The notes: generated by a model not told the origin, from the letters alone. A stretch of 64,000 nucleotides of DNA from Gigaspora margarita (GCA_009809945.1 WTPW01000014.1:962227-1026226); one strand, 5' to 3'; numbered from the stretch's first letter, positions 47,901 to 59,346 are shown. Translations and numbers: made by a program.

Positions 47901-48920
47901 GCCTCAATATCAGTACAATTGGGCCCGCTACCAAGGAAATTATCTTATTCATGAACATTTAAACTGGAATTATGATGAACTTCAAAGAATATCTACTGAA
48001 CATGAACTTCAATTAAACTATAAACAAAAAACAGCATATAATAATATACTTGATTCAGTATTTCAACAAAAAGGTATTTTATTTTTTTTAAATGGACCTG
48101 CTGGAACTGGAAAAACATTTGTATACAATATACGTGCAATGAAAATTCAAAGTAAACACAAAATTGTAATTTGTGTGGCATCATCTGGTATTGCTGCTCT
48201 TTTACTTAGTGGTGGTCGAACAGCTCATTCAACTTTTAAAATACCTTTAGATATTAATAATAATACCTTATGTTCAATTAATAAAAATTCTGATTTTGCT
48301 AATATATTACGACAAACATCTCTTATTATTTGGGATGAAATTCCAATGCAAAATCATAATTGTGCTGAATCTGTTGACCGAACCTTACAAGATATTTGTA
48401 ATAATTCACATCCATTTGGAGGAATTACAGTAGTATTCAGTGGTGATTTCTGTCAAATACTTCCTGTAATACCCAAAGGTTCACGAGAACAAATTGTATT
48501 AGCTTCTTTTCAATGATCACAACTATGGCAATACATTAATATATACATTAAAAAAAATATGCGTCTTGAATTTGAAAATCAACTATTTGCACAATGACTC
48601 TTAGAAGTAAGACTATAACTTTAAATCTTTTATATGCTATTATATTAAACTAATTTATTTCTATTATATATTTTGTTCTTAGTAATGATGCTGCCCGAAA
48701 CTATATAGTTTCGGATTGACCGAAACTGAAACTGGTATTACCAGTTTCAGACGTGACCTTCTTGGCCGAAACTTGCCTTAAGACCCAAAACTATACCAAT
48801 CCTCCAAAACTATACCGAAACTCTGAAACTGGCCTGCTAATAAATTTTTTATTACCTGCGCAAATAAGTAGGATCCAGATATCCACTATATCCGCTAAAT
48901 TTTAAATGGCTGCATCTCTA

Positions 48921-49022
48921 GTGCATATATGCAATAGTGGGAATAAAAAGTAAATTTCTGGTATTTCTATATAAGGAATAACCGGAAATTTACTTTTTAT
49001 TCCCACCATTGCATATATGAGC
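48921..49022. repeat. Palindrome within the hAT-type element
   Basis: 'tgcatatatgcaatagtggg' plus 'aataaaaagtaaatt' on the left pairs with 'aatttactttttattcccac' and 'cattgcatatatga' on the right, with a short loop. Confidence 0.75.
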
Positions 49023-49448
49023 ATACCCACGACCTAAAAAACGTCCATCAACATACCTTTCTCCTGTAAAAAAATCAATCCTCCTACTCTTCCACCCGTA
49101 AAAGATCCATCCGCCCACCCTTCCACCTGCAAAGATCCATTTTCCCACCTTCATGCCCATAATCTACCCAACTGACCTTCATACGGCTATAAAAAACCAA
49201 AGCAACAAAAAAAAGAAAACCTAATAAATAAATAAATTAATTAATAAACAAATAAATAAATAAATAAATTAATAAATTAATTAATAAACAACTAAATAAA
49301 TAAATAAATTAATTAAGAACGAAATATTAATGTTACTTTAAAAATTATTTTAACTTAAATGTAAAGATAAAATATATAATTTAATTAAAAACAAAAAAAA
49401 ACAATTAAAAAATTTAATTGAAAAAAATAAGGATATATAAAATAAAAA

Positions 49449-49806
49449 NNNNNNNNNNNNNNNNNNNNNNNNNNNNNNNNNNNNNNNNNNNNNNNNNNNN
49501 NNNNNNNNNNNNNNNNNNNNNNNNNNNNNNNNNNNNNNNNNNNNNNNNNNNNNNNNNNNNNNNNNNNNNNNNNNNNNNNNNNNNNNNNNNNNNNNNNNNN
49601 NNNNNNNNNNNNNNNNNNNNNNNNNNNNNNNNNNNNNNNNNNNNNNNNNNNNNNNNNNNNNNNNNNNNNNNNNNNNNNNNNNNNNNNNNNNNNNNNNNNN
49701 NNNNNNNNNNNNNNNNNNNNNNNNNNNNNNNNNNNNNNNNNNNNNNNNNNNNNNNNNNNNNNNNNNNNNNNNNNNNNNNNNNNNNNNNNNNNNNNNNNNN
49801 NNNNNN
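49449..49806. other. Assembly gap (358 N)
   Basis: An unbroken run of N surrounded by A-rich low complexity. No inference is possible inside it; true length is unknown. Confidence 0.98.
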
Positions 49807-51184
49807 TAAAATAAAAAAATAAAAAAAAAGAATAAAGCGAAAAAAAGAAAAAAAAATTATAAAAAAAAATAAAAAAAAATAAAAAAAATAAAAATTTAAA
49901 TAAACGAAAAAATAAAAAATAATAAAAAAACAAAAAATAAACTAAAAACCAGAAAAAAATTAATAAAAATAAAAAAAAAATAATTTAAAAAATTTAAACG
50001 AAATTAAAAAATAATTAAATAAAAACAAAATAAAAAAAAAAATATAAAAAAAAAATAAATAATAAATAAATAACAGGCAGTATACTAGAGCTCAAGTGCC
50101 AGCAATACATTCATACGAACGTACATACGTACGTGCATACATACGTTAAAACCTGTTGTTAATCGCGATCAATTTATTAATCAGGTATGTGTGAGAATTT
50201 TTTAACAATACCTGATAATAAATTACCCCTGTATTGAGCCAAAATAGTTTCGGATAATACTATTTTAGTTTCGGGGTTTTAACATAGTTTCAGGTTTTTA
50301 ACGTAGTTTCAGAATTTCAGAAATTAGTTTCGGATATTTAAAACTAGTTTCGGTTTCGGTTTTTGGGCCAAAAGAGTTTCGGGCAGCATCATTAGTTCTT
50401 AGGTTGGCAATGATACAAATATATCTAAAATTGATAATACTATCAATATTCCTGAATCTATGAAAATTAATTCTAATTTAGATTCTTTAATTAGATTAAT
50501 TTATAATAATGTTAATATCAGAAATATATGCACTGATCAATATTTTAAAGATCAGATTATACTTTCTTCCCATAATATTGATGTTGATGATATTAATTTT
50601 AATATTCGTAATATCTTCTCAGGACAAGAACAAACTTATTTAAGTTCAGATGATATAGTATCTGAAATAACTGATAATAATAATAGTACTCTTTATTCTA
50701 GCGAATATTTGAATTCTCTTAAACCTACTAGTTTACCTCCTTCAGTACTTAACCTTAAAATTGGATGTCCTATTATACTTTTACGAAACTTAGCACCTCG
50801 ACAAGGTCTTTGCAATGGTTCTCGCTTAGTAATAACAAATCTTAATACTCATGTAATAGAAGCCCGTATTTTAACTGGAGACTATACTGGAAATTTAACC
50901 TTTATTNCTCNNATTTCTCTTACTTCTTCAANTTCTGAACTACCATTTATACTTAGANNANNTCAATTTCCTATNCAATTAGCCTTTGCAATGACTATTA
51001 ATANATCANAGGGTCAATCTGTAAAACATGTTGGTTTAGATCTTANAACTCCTGTTTTTTCTCATGGTCAACTATATGTAGCTCTATCCTGTTGCACTAG
51101 CCCCCACTGTATAAAAATTCTTCTTCCAACAAATAACAATAACACTCTAAATATAGTTTATCCAGAAGTAATATTAAATAATTA

Positions 51185-53324
51185 AAATATATTACAAAAT
51201 TATTTTTTTACTAAAAAATATTAATATTTATAATATTTATAATAAAACTTATATAATATTTTAACAAAACTAATAAATATTACCAAAATTCATCAAACTT
51301 TATATAATAAAACAATAAATATATTTACAAAAACCTTTAATAACTTATAATATATCTTTAATAAAGCTTAACAAAATATTAAAAAAATCTAATTAATAAA
51401 ATATTTAATAACAATTTTGCTAATAAAAACTGATAAAGCTAACTAATTATTACTATAATATATTTTTTAGTAATACTATTTTATATAAAATTTTACCAAC
51501 TATAATAACTATAGATTACTAACTACTATACTATAAGCTTTTATTTTTGTTTAATAATCTATATACTTTAATTTGCTTTACTTATATTATAATTTTATTA
51601 ATATATAATAAATCTAAAAATAGCTATTTTTATTTATTTATAATTTTATTATCAAAATTAATCAAAAGAACATTAATAAAGCATACTACTGGTGTTCAAC
51701 TCCACGTATGGTTTTATCAATAAAAAATCATGAATTTGTGTAACATAAAAATCAATTAGAACCCAAATTTTTTAAAAAATAGTAATTTTTTCAAAAAACT
51801 TCTATATCAAAAATTCTGTTCAAAAAACCTATCTTCATATTCTAACAAAAAAAATTCTTTAAAAAATTTTAAAATAAAAAACTTCTAACCCAAACCTTAA
51901 CATTAATTCTAATCCTAACACTAATTTCAAAAAAAATTTTGCATATTATAATTTCTATTTACTGGTATTAAACACCATAAGTATTATATATATATATTCA
52001 ATTAAAAATACAAATTTATAATTAAACAAATTTTATTTAACATTTAAATATAATACTATAGCTAAATATAATAATTTTTGAGTTTACACAAATTTTTTAA
52101 TAATTGTATTACTAAAGCTAAAAATATATTATATTTAAAATTTTTAACTATTTTATTATATAAGTTTTACTAAAATGAAACTGTAGTGTTTTAAACTATA
52201 TTATATAAAACTATTAGAATAACAATCAAAATTTAAAATTATCTGTAATATAAAATTCATTTTTTGTTTACTTTTTTAAAAAATATTCATATCTCAAAAT
52301 TTTGCTTATAAAATCACCTTTCAACTCTAATAAAAAAATTTCTTGCTAAATTTGTAAATAAAATACCCAGATAAAATCCTAGGTCTTACCTAACCCTAAA
52401 GTAATAAAATTTATTTTTTGGTTTTATAAAAATTTATCTTTTTTGTTTTTTTTATACAATTTTGCAAATCTAATTTATCTATAGTAATAAAATACTATAA
52501 ATGCATTTTATAATAATTAATATTATATTACTTTATTTCAACTATCAAAAAAAACATATTTAAATAAACTAATCCAAAAATTCTTAAATCTATAATACAA
52601 ACAATATAATCTGCAAACATACAAAATACAAAAATCTTATTTATAATTATAATTCTCAATATTTACAATTGTACAATAAAACCTTCCATCTATTCTAATA
52701 TAATTTTAATTTTTTTTTGAATATTTATTTGAAATAAAAAAATTAAATAAATTTTTTACTTTTTATTTTATACTATATATATTAACTTTGGTTTAAATTA
52801 ATTGCATGCTCATGCAATATTCAATTTCAAATCTAATTATATATTTTGTAAATCATATTCAACACTATCGATATATTATTAATTATATAAATTATTTTCT
52901 GAACATTTGATTAAAAATTAAAATAAAAATATAACTTCCAAACAATAAAAATTACTTATATATAAATTTATTATTTATAATTAATAATAATTTTCTTTTA
53001 ACAATATAAATATTTATTAACTCTATAAATTTAATACTTTTAATATAATCTTAAATTAAATATAAACTATCTCCAAAAATTATACTAACACTTATGCAAA
53101 ACTATTTAATCATACTATTTGTGTTACTGAAACTACGCTAACTACTTCAAATAAAAATTACACTATACAATTTCCTAAAAACTCTAATTACATAACCGTA
53201 ACAAATAAAACCAATATATACCAATAAAAAATTTTAATTAATATATTATAAAATTATAATATTCATTTGATTCTTTCTTTCAAACAACCTTTTTCCCGTG
53301 CCGGAGGCACGGGTAATATGCTAA
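51185..53324 (+). mobile_element. 3' non-coding part and terminus of the Rep-helicase Helitron
   Basis: About 2.1 kb of AT-rich DNA without genes. It ends in the hairpin CCCGTGCC-gga-GGCACGGG (53295-53313), TAATATG and CTAA (53321-53324), followed by T. This is the same terminus as at 39894, so the gene and this end probably belong to one element. Degenerate 'aaccctaaag'-type words near 52395 are the only other notable feature. Confidence 0.7.
53295..53313 (+). terminator. Helitron 3' terminal hairpin
   Basis: Perfect 8-bp stem with GGA loop, 7 nt before CTAA; identical stem to the one at 39864-39882. Confidence 0.85.
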
Positions 53325-53562
53325 TTTATTAATAAAAAAGCGAATTACGACATATTACTTTTTTTGATATATTTTATAAAATTTGTTTTTTATAAATAAT
53401 CAAATTTTTTTCATTCGAATTTTTCAAAAAATCAACCATTTCAAAAAATCAAATCAAATCAACATTTTCAAAAAATTATCAATTTTTTTATTTATTCGAA
53501 CGTTTCATTTACATGAATTTTTCAAAAAATTTCCATTTTCAAAAACAAACACTAAAGAAATA

Positions 53563-55013
53563 ATGGATAAAAATAGTAAAAAATGTGACAATGTTATTAA
53601 AAGTTACTCTGACGAATTAACGGATAAAACTAGTAAACATTGGGACGATGCTATTGAAAGTTTCATTGACGCGATCTCAAAAGATACAATATGTACTGAA
53701 TTGATTAAAATCTTAATCCAAAAATTTTTCAATGATGATTCATTTGGTATATTTAGCTTATTACCTGAAAAATCCAGAAATATGCTTCGTAAGGGTGATG
53801 TCGGAAAGGAATTTAAACAAAGACAAAAAGACATTGAAAAAATCAAAGAAAGCCTTATTAATTATCGAGATGCTCCAAAAAGTGGTCGAGCAGATCATAT
53901 GGAGAACTTGGCTAAACTGTGTGATAACTTTTATAATAATTTAGTTACCGGAAAAAATGTGGACAATGTGAATTTACTTACTATCGCAATTACATTTATG
54001 TTCGTTCATCTTACAATATTGAGAGAAAGGAATAGGCATTCTAAGGTATAGATTTCTTTATGTAATTTCATAAAGTTATTAAAATTTTATTGTTGTAACG
54101 AAAAGTTAATCTTTTGTGTATATATTTTAGGAGATATACTCTAAGGAAAACAAATCATATGAAACCGATCTAAGACAAAAGGTCCAGGATTACAAAGAAT
54201 ATTTTATATCAATGTACTTCAAATGGGAAGAATGGCGTAAAGAATTTATTTATTATCAATATGTCGATGGTCACTATCGAGTACATGATGAATTCCACAG
54301 ATTTCATATAAGTTATAAGTATCCAGATGGTTCCGATGAGGAAACNCGGAAAAAACATCATNAGATATATGAACATGGAAAATTTGCTTTNCTCAATGAA
54401 GGGAAATTCATATTTATGAATATGTATTTACATACATTTGCTTTGAATAAATTTTTACCTAATAATTGGTCTGCTCCTTCTGAAGCTCATAACAAAACAA
54501 TTGGCACTCTTTATTATGGAATTATTGGAAAGGTCATTTTTACAAATCCAGAGAAATATGGGAATGTTTATGAAGAACCTTTTAAACTATCATCTGATGA
54601 ACCTGGTATTATCACAGGATTAAACATTCATTATTCTGATGTTGTACATGGTTTAACCGTTAAGTATAAAGGTCGTGATAGTTCTACTGTAGGGAATGTA
54701 AAGGGTGGAGAAGCAACAACTGTTCGAGGTCTTGATGAAGATAATTATATAACTTCGGTGGATATGTTCTTTGGTGATCAGGTCATTACTGGTATAAAGT
54801 TTAATTTTAACGGTAAAAAATCAACCTACCGGTGTTCTTGGAAGTAAAGAAAATACACGTATGTTTCGTGGTGGTCCTACTAAGGATTTCAAATTGGCAG
54901 CAATTCAAATGGCTCCATCTAAAACTTTTTCAAAGAAAGATGATTGTCTTGGTTATACTCTTTTAACTTTTGAACATTTACGAATAGCTAAAGATTTAAA
55001 TAATTCAAAATGA
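53563..55013 (+). pseudogene. Helical N-terminus plus jacalin-like lectin protein, frameshift near the end
   Basis: The start is placed at 53563, since the upstream frame is Phe/Lys low complexity. Exon 1 ends at 54045; an 85-bp intron (54046-54130, GTATAG...TTTTAG, phase 0) precedes exon 2. Residues 1 to about 190 are predicted helical and charged. After a connecting part, the last 100 residues have the jacalin-like pattern: GIITGLNIHYSDVVHGLTV, then DNYITSVDMFFGD and GIKFNFNG, suggesting carbohydrate binding. Similar helical plus beta-prism layouts occur in pore-forming insecticidal-type proteins and in non-toxic lectins; nothing here decides between them. The frame breaks near 54815-54830, beside an A run, so the last strands lie in another frame that stops at 55011-55013. 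Three N bases are present (54346, 54362, 54391). The break could be an assembly error. Confidence 0.6.
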
Positions 55014-55138
55014 ACAATGTTTTATTTCTTTTACTTTTATATTGTTTAATTTGTCTGAAATTCTGTTTTTAATTCAAAAGAACAATGTTCATTTCTTTTA
55101 CTTTTATATTGTTTAATTTGTCTGAAATTCTGTTTTAA
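55002..55138 (+). repeat. Tandem duplication of about 69 bp over the stop codon
   Basis: 'taattcaaaa(t)gaacaatgtt' and the following 'ttgtttaatttgtctgaaat' occur twice. The first copy contains the stop of the preceding gene. Confidence 0.8.
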
Positions 55139-55401
55139 ATCAATAAATGAGAATTTAATACATTGATAAAAGATTGTAATTAAATATTTTTTTATGATTC
55201 TCTTATCTCTTATAAAAAGTACACGTTTTTAAGTACGAACATTTCTTAGTGATCCGCCTCATGACCTTTCAAACCGCGGCTAATATCATTTCGATGTTTC
55301 AACTTTAAATACAATCAATTTAAACCTTACTTCGACAATAACAATTAGAATTTATTATAGTGTAATTGATGAAAGAACATGTTATTGATGTAACATATAT
55401 T

Positions 55402-55487
55402 TTATTGCACGGGTCTTATGTGACAACCCGTGTTTTTTTCATTTACTTATTGGCACGGGATTTTTACGTCAGACACCGTGCAATAAG
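55402..55487. repeat. Short palindrome with CACGGG motifs
   Basis: 'ttattgcacgggtcttatgt' pairs with '...acgtcagacaccgtgcaataa', arms of about 28 bp. It directly abuts the next palindrome. Confidence 0.65.
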
Positions 55488-55747
55488 ATAGTTATTATAT
55501 GGGTATGTGGAATAACCCGTTACACACTATAGATGCCTGGCGAAACTATTTTGCCGTTGACGAAATGACGAAACCATAAGTTTCGTCAAGTTTCGTCATT
55601 GACGAAACTTATGGTTTCGTCAGGTTTCGTCATTTCGCCAGGCATCACTATTACACACACGGGTTCATATTTAAATCCCGTGCCTTCGGCACGGAATATG
55701 AACCCGTGTGTAACTGGGTTATTCACTACAACCCACACAATAACTAT
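55488..55747. repeat. Long palindrome split by a small MITE
   Basis: With the MITE at 55528-55650 set aside, the left arm ('atagttattatatgggtatg', 'gaataacccgttacacac', 'acgggttcatat') pairs with the right arm over about 60 bp. The centre is CCGTGCC-TTCG-GGCACGG-like (55678-55695), the same kind of hairpin as at the Helitron ends. Confidence 0.75.
55528..55650. mobile_element. 123-bp hAT-type MITE
   Basis: Ends TATAGATGCCTGGCG and CGCCAGGCATCACTA with 8-bp duplications 'ttacacac' (55520-55527, 55651-55658). The interior is made almost wholly of 'tttcgtca' / 'tgacgaaa' repeats in both directions, so the whole element is one hairpin. Confidence 0.8.
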
Positions 55748-56224
55748 AACGTACAATTTGAGAGAGCGGGTAAAACAAGATAGAAAATAGTGCCAATTTA
55801 TACCCCAACCGTGTACGGGGAGAGGGATATAAACAAGGATCAAAGGTATGAGTAAAGTCGAAGATGCGATATGTGGAGACCTAAGGGATGATATATCACC
55901 AGATCACCACAATAAAATAAAGACGCTGACGCTGGTGATGCTAATATGGGGATATCATATCAATAGACCGCAGTAGGTATAGTAGGGGTTAATTTCGGTC
56001 AGGTGATTTCTAAGAGATTTAATCCGGGGAGTTTAGAATTTTCCCGGGTTTCGGGAAATTTAATATAGGAGTATAATCGATTTTAAAATAACCAGCTGAT
56101 ACTGGGGAAACGAAAGGAAAACATTTATCATATAACTATCTAAACTAAAAAGACTTGTCTATAGACCAAAGGTAGACCGATTCTAAGTCACGTGCACAAG
56201 TTCACCACTTTCGGTTACATGGAA

Positions 56225-57795
56225 TTCGAGTCTTAATAAAGCCGATTCGAGGTTACGGGTCAATTCAGCCTTCGAATTGAGTTACGAAGGGCTTATTAAA
56301 GTTACAAGTCGAATTCAGAAATAAGTATAATTTCTTTATTCAGGGCAGAAAGAGGATTATTTATTCAATAACAAGGGAAGGGAATTTATATAACCCAACC
56401 CTAATTACAAATTCATTTAATACTGTAATAATAACTAATTGCACAATGCTTTGGTAAATTTACTGTAATTCGCTATCATCCACTTGTGTTAACATTTAGT
56501 TAATGTTATGAATTTGTTTGCTGTGCCTAGCAGCTTTTCGTGCATCTTTTGATGCTTGACTTGTTAATCTCATTAATAAATATGAATTACGTATTATTAT
56601 TAGACTTTTGATTAATTAATTTCTACTGGGGTCGACAAAATCAGTATTATCATCATTGCAGTGGCGGGTGACAGGCATCACCTACATTTAATACAGCATA
56701 GATAAGTCTTTAACTCTTCTTTAGCCCAACTAAGCTAGCAGAAAATTTTTGGTAATTTTTTTGGTTTAATTAGTTGTTCAAATTGAAATCAACCAAAATT
56801 ATTTTAATCTTTTAAACGTTTAATTCTACAAACTAATTTTTCGGTTCTCATAACTCAACTGAGTTAAAATTTGCAAAACTTTAAAAACCTTTTGACTATA
56901 AATCACTATCCTTTTTTAGAAATTTATAAAAAATTTTGAATATATATTTATTATTTTTGTTAGAAATTTAATTTAAAATAAAATTTTTGAAAATAAATTA
57001 AAAAACCGAGTTACCGATTTATATTTTAAAAATTTAATGTTTGAGAATTAAATTTATTAATTTTTAATTTAACCGGCATTAAAAATAATTTTAACCTACG
57101 AATAATAAAATTTGATCCGGAACTATGAAACAACTTCTATGTGGTTAAATGGTTCCAATTCTTAATAATTGATATGTTCTTTTATAACTGCCAGGCGTTA
57201 GCACCCGAAATTCAAATTTCACATAAAAATTAAAGAATAAGAAAAAATCCAAAAAAAATTTTCGCAACTTAACGTTCCACTGTACCTGTGAATCACATTC
57301 TACTTACCAGCGTAACGAATTTATTTTTTATTAAAGCCTCTTATAGCATATTCCATGCCCATTTTATTTTTTACCTTATTTTATATTTTCTATCAATACC
57401 GTTTTGATAATAGTATCGATTTTAATTTTCGGTAGTTGTAAATATCTTTTAATCATTTATACAAATAAGGCAATTGATGGCGGTTTGGCTTAACACCTGC
57501 AAGCGCGTATTCCAATTACATCGTATACACGTAGAAAAGAGCGTGTACGTTTGAATTAAAGCGAATTCGTTCAATATTGAGCGAAGCGTTCTGAATAAAT
57601 AATACCATATATGATATCGAATTTTAATAAAATTGAAATAAGTTCCACGTCAACTTTCAAATAAAACATAATAATAAAATAATAAACATATCTTTTGAAT
57701 TCGATATTAACTTTAATAAACCTTGCGAGACTCAATTCGACGGACTGAATTGACTTGTAATTTCGTACTGGATTATTAAGACTCGAATTTTTCTT
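56225..57795. repeat. Inverted repeat pair about 1.4 kb apart
   Basis: 'attcgagtcttaataa', 'gtcaattcag', 'tcgaattgagt' and 'ttattaaagtta' (56225-56335) recur in reverse complement at about 57690-57795. The arms are about 100 bp with indels. They may be ends of an element or two solo repeats in opposite orientation. Confidence 0.5.
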
Positions 57796-58506
57796 CTTTT
57801 CTTCGCATTCCTAATCAACCGTTACACAAGTAAAAGTTTCTCTTTCAAATTTTTGAATCTTTCTAAACTAATCTAATTGCAAATTCTGACTCTAATCAAA
57901 AAATAAAATATCTTATTAACGAAATTTTTTATGTTGGTAACAATTAAGGCCCTATTCATTTATTTGGATCCCGTGTTTCATCTAATCAGGCAGATTTCAC
58001 CTGTGCAAAGTTATTATACTATTCTTTGTTGGTATTTGATGCTCAGAAAAATTACTTTATAATAAATTTTATTGAATAAATTTGTGCTTACAAATCATTT
58101 CTAATTATTTATATCCTACAAAATTAGTTGTCTCAATCTGAAATATTTATCACATAAATCGTAACGGAGGACTTATTGGCTGGAGAACTTAATATTGTTT
58201 TGTGAATATCAGATTTATAGAAAGGCTTCCGCCTGATTTGCTGATTAATTGTTCGAGTGACTTAATCGAAACAGAGATAAAGAACTTTTTTGTGGTATAA
58301 TAAGTTTTAAGCAGAGAGACATATATTCTCAAATTAAATTTTCTATTTATATGGGTCCACAACGAGCTACTTCATTTCAGAATGAGATTTTTGATGATTT
58401 TGCAGAACTCGCGATATTCTATTTAAAAGGTTAAAAAATTAAGATTTAGATTAGGAATAATAGTTTTACTATAAAAAATATTTATTTATGGTTTTTGAAA
58501 AAAAAA

Positions 58507-58625
58507 AATGAATTAAAGAATTACAAATCATAAAATTTTTTTTTAAAAAAAAAAAGAATTGAAGAATTACGAATCATAAAATTTTTTTAAAAAAAGAACT
58601 GAAGAATTACAAGTCGTAAAATTTT
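58507..58625. repeat. Tandem repeat, three units of about 40-50 bp
   Basis: The unit '(a)agaattacaaatcataaaa' plus a T/A run is repeated three times with small changes. Confidence 0.65.
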
Positions 58626-58644
58626 TAAGTAAAGATTTAATTAT

Positions 58645-58875
58645 CATAATCATGATCAGTGTGCGAAATTCAATGCTCTCAATGTTCTTTGAACATAATT
58701 AAATTTTAAAAACATTTTTTATTAAGATTTTTTTCTATCTGAGAGCAATAAATAAATTTTTTTGATATTATAAAAATTTAATTTTCTACTGTATATAAAT
58801 AATTTTGAAAATTTTGATGACTTGAAAAATGTTCTTAATGAGAACATAAAATCAAAATTGAATTTCATACACTGG
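58645..58875. mobile_element. Small foldback MITE
   Basis: 'tgatcagtgtgcgaaattca' on the left pairs with 'tgaatttcatacactggtca' on the right; 'aatgttctttgaacat' and 'aatgttcttaatgagaacat' lie inside. About 230 bp, non-coding. Confidence 0.6.
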
Positions 58876-59327
58876 TCATAATATTCAATTTTTGTCTTTA
58901 TAGCGCATATAGTTTTTTTCTATCGTGGTGATATTAAATTAGTAAAAATAATGTTTTTTAAATTAAGTCAAGCACAGAGTAACTGCGCAACATAATTGCG
59001 CAAAACCAAGAACGGAAAACATCTATATATGCAAAGCATTATAATTGAAATGTGTTATCTATAACTTGTAATTTTAACAAGTTATCGCATTTTTAGCTAG
59101 ACTAAAGTTTGACTCTAAAATGTGTCAAATTAATTCATTTGTTATATATGAAATAATTGTAAATAACTTTGCTGTGCTTTTCAAATTGCTGTAATTAGCA
59201 AATTTTTGCATCACACACCACAAGTTGATCTAGTAAATTTATAATTTGCCAAAAATTATTAATTAATAAATCCCCAATCATTATATCAAGATCACGGGAG
59301 GATTAATTAATAATACCCTGAGAATAA

Positions 59328-59346
59328 GCGGAAACGAAGTTTCCGC
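59328..59346. repeat. Perfect hairpin GCGGAAAC-gaa-GTTTCCGC
   Basis: An 8-bp stem with a 3-nt loop followed by TAATA, the same layout as the Helitron-end hairpins but with another sequence and no CTRR after it. Confidence 0.6.

Larger units (their letters stand above)
48683..50394. mobile_element. hAT-type element with 8-bp TSD inside the intron
   Basis: The inverted ends TAATGATGCTGCCCGAAAC and GTTTCGGGCAGCATCATTA are flanked by exact 'gttcttag' on both sides (48675-48682, 50395-50402). Subterminal repeats 'ccgaaactg', 'ccgaaacttg' and 'agtttcgg' occur at both ends, as in hAT transposase binding regions. The interior contains a foldback (48921-49022), short CCACC-rich DNA and long A/T-only low complexity with an assembly gap. 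No transposase is visible. Confidence 0.85.
48607..50402 (+). other. Intron of the helicase gene, enlarged by a transposon
   Basis: GTAAGA at 48607 and TTCTTAG ending at 50402 join GAA to GTTGGC in phase 0. This restores the conserved LLE-VGN stretch of Helitron helicases. Without the insertion the intron would be 76 bp (48607-48682). Confidence 0.75.
45193..51184 (+). pseudogene. Helitron Rep-helicase (HUH nuclease plus PIF1-like helicase)
   Basis: Pieces in successive frames give one Helitron transposase. The N-terminal helitron domain has CINCRALH, RINIRQYNAAHAFTSLG and DRTVLDGRGPYCFHING. The Rep part has YMFEIFQDSMAI, IANPNWPEI, the HUH region HGLPYMHFLLFL (about 46646) and the tyrosine motif KYIHKYIYKGHDQA (about 47060). 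The helicase (47719 on) has Walker [12 protein letters not shown] (about 48090), Walker [10 protein letters not shown] (about 48330), [11 protein letters not shown], and after an intron the C-terminal FAMTIN..GQSVKHVGLDL and HGQLYVALS motifs, ending at the TAA at 51182. In-frame stops: TGA at 45253, 45307, 45417, 46232, 46427, 46562, 48514 and 48595, and TAA at 47383. Frameshifts lie near 45330, 46020, 46860 and 47450-47700. The first HUH His is Tyr. Ns occur at 50907-51046. The element cannot now encode an active enzyme. Confidence 0.85.

Noticed and set aside
45193..48597. TGA read as tryptophan (alternative genetic code or organellar/endobacterial origin)
   Set aside because: TGG is used normally throughout, several TGA sites match Arg in relatives, one stop is TAA, and a spliceosomal-type intron is present. 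C-to-T decay of a nuclear element explains it better.
49385..49933. Frames of 134 and 182 residues across the N run
   Set aside because: The length is an artefact of the assembly gap and the flanking A/T homopolymers.
55586..55843. Opposed frames over the palindromes at 55.6-55.8 kb
   Set aside because: They coincide with the hairpin MITE and the palindrome; no family similarity and overlapping on both strands.
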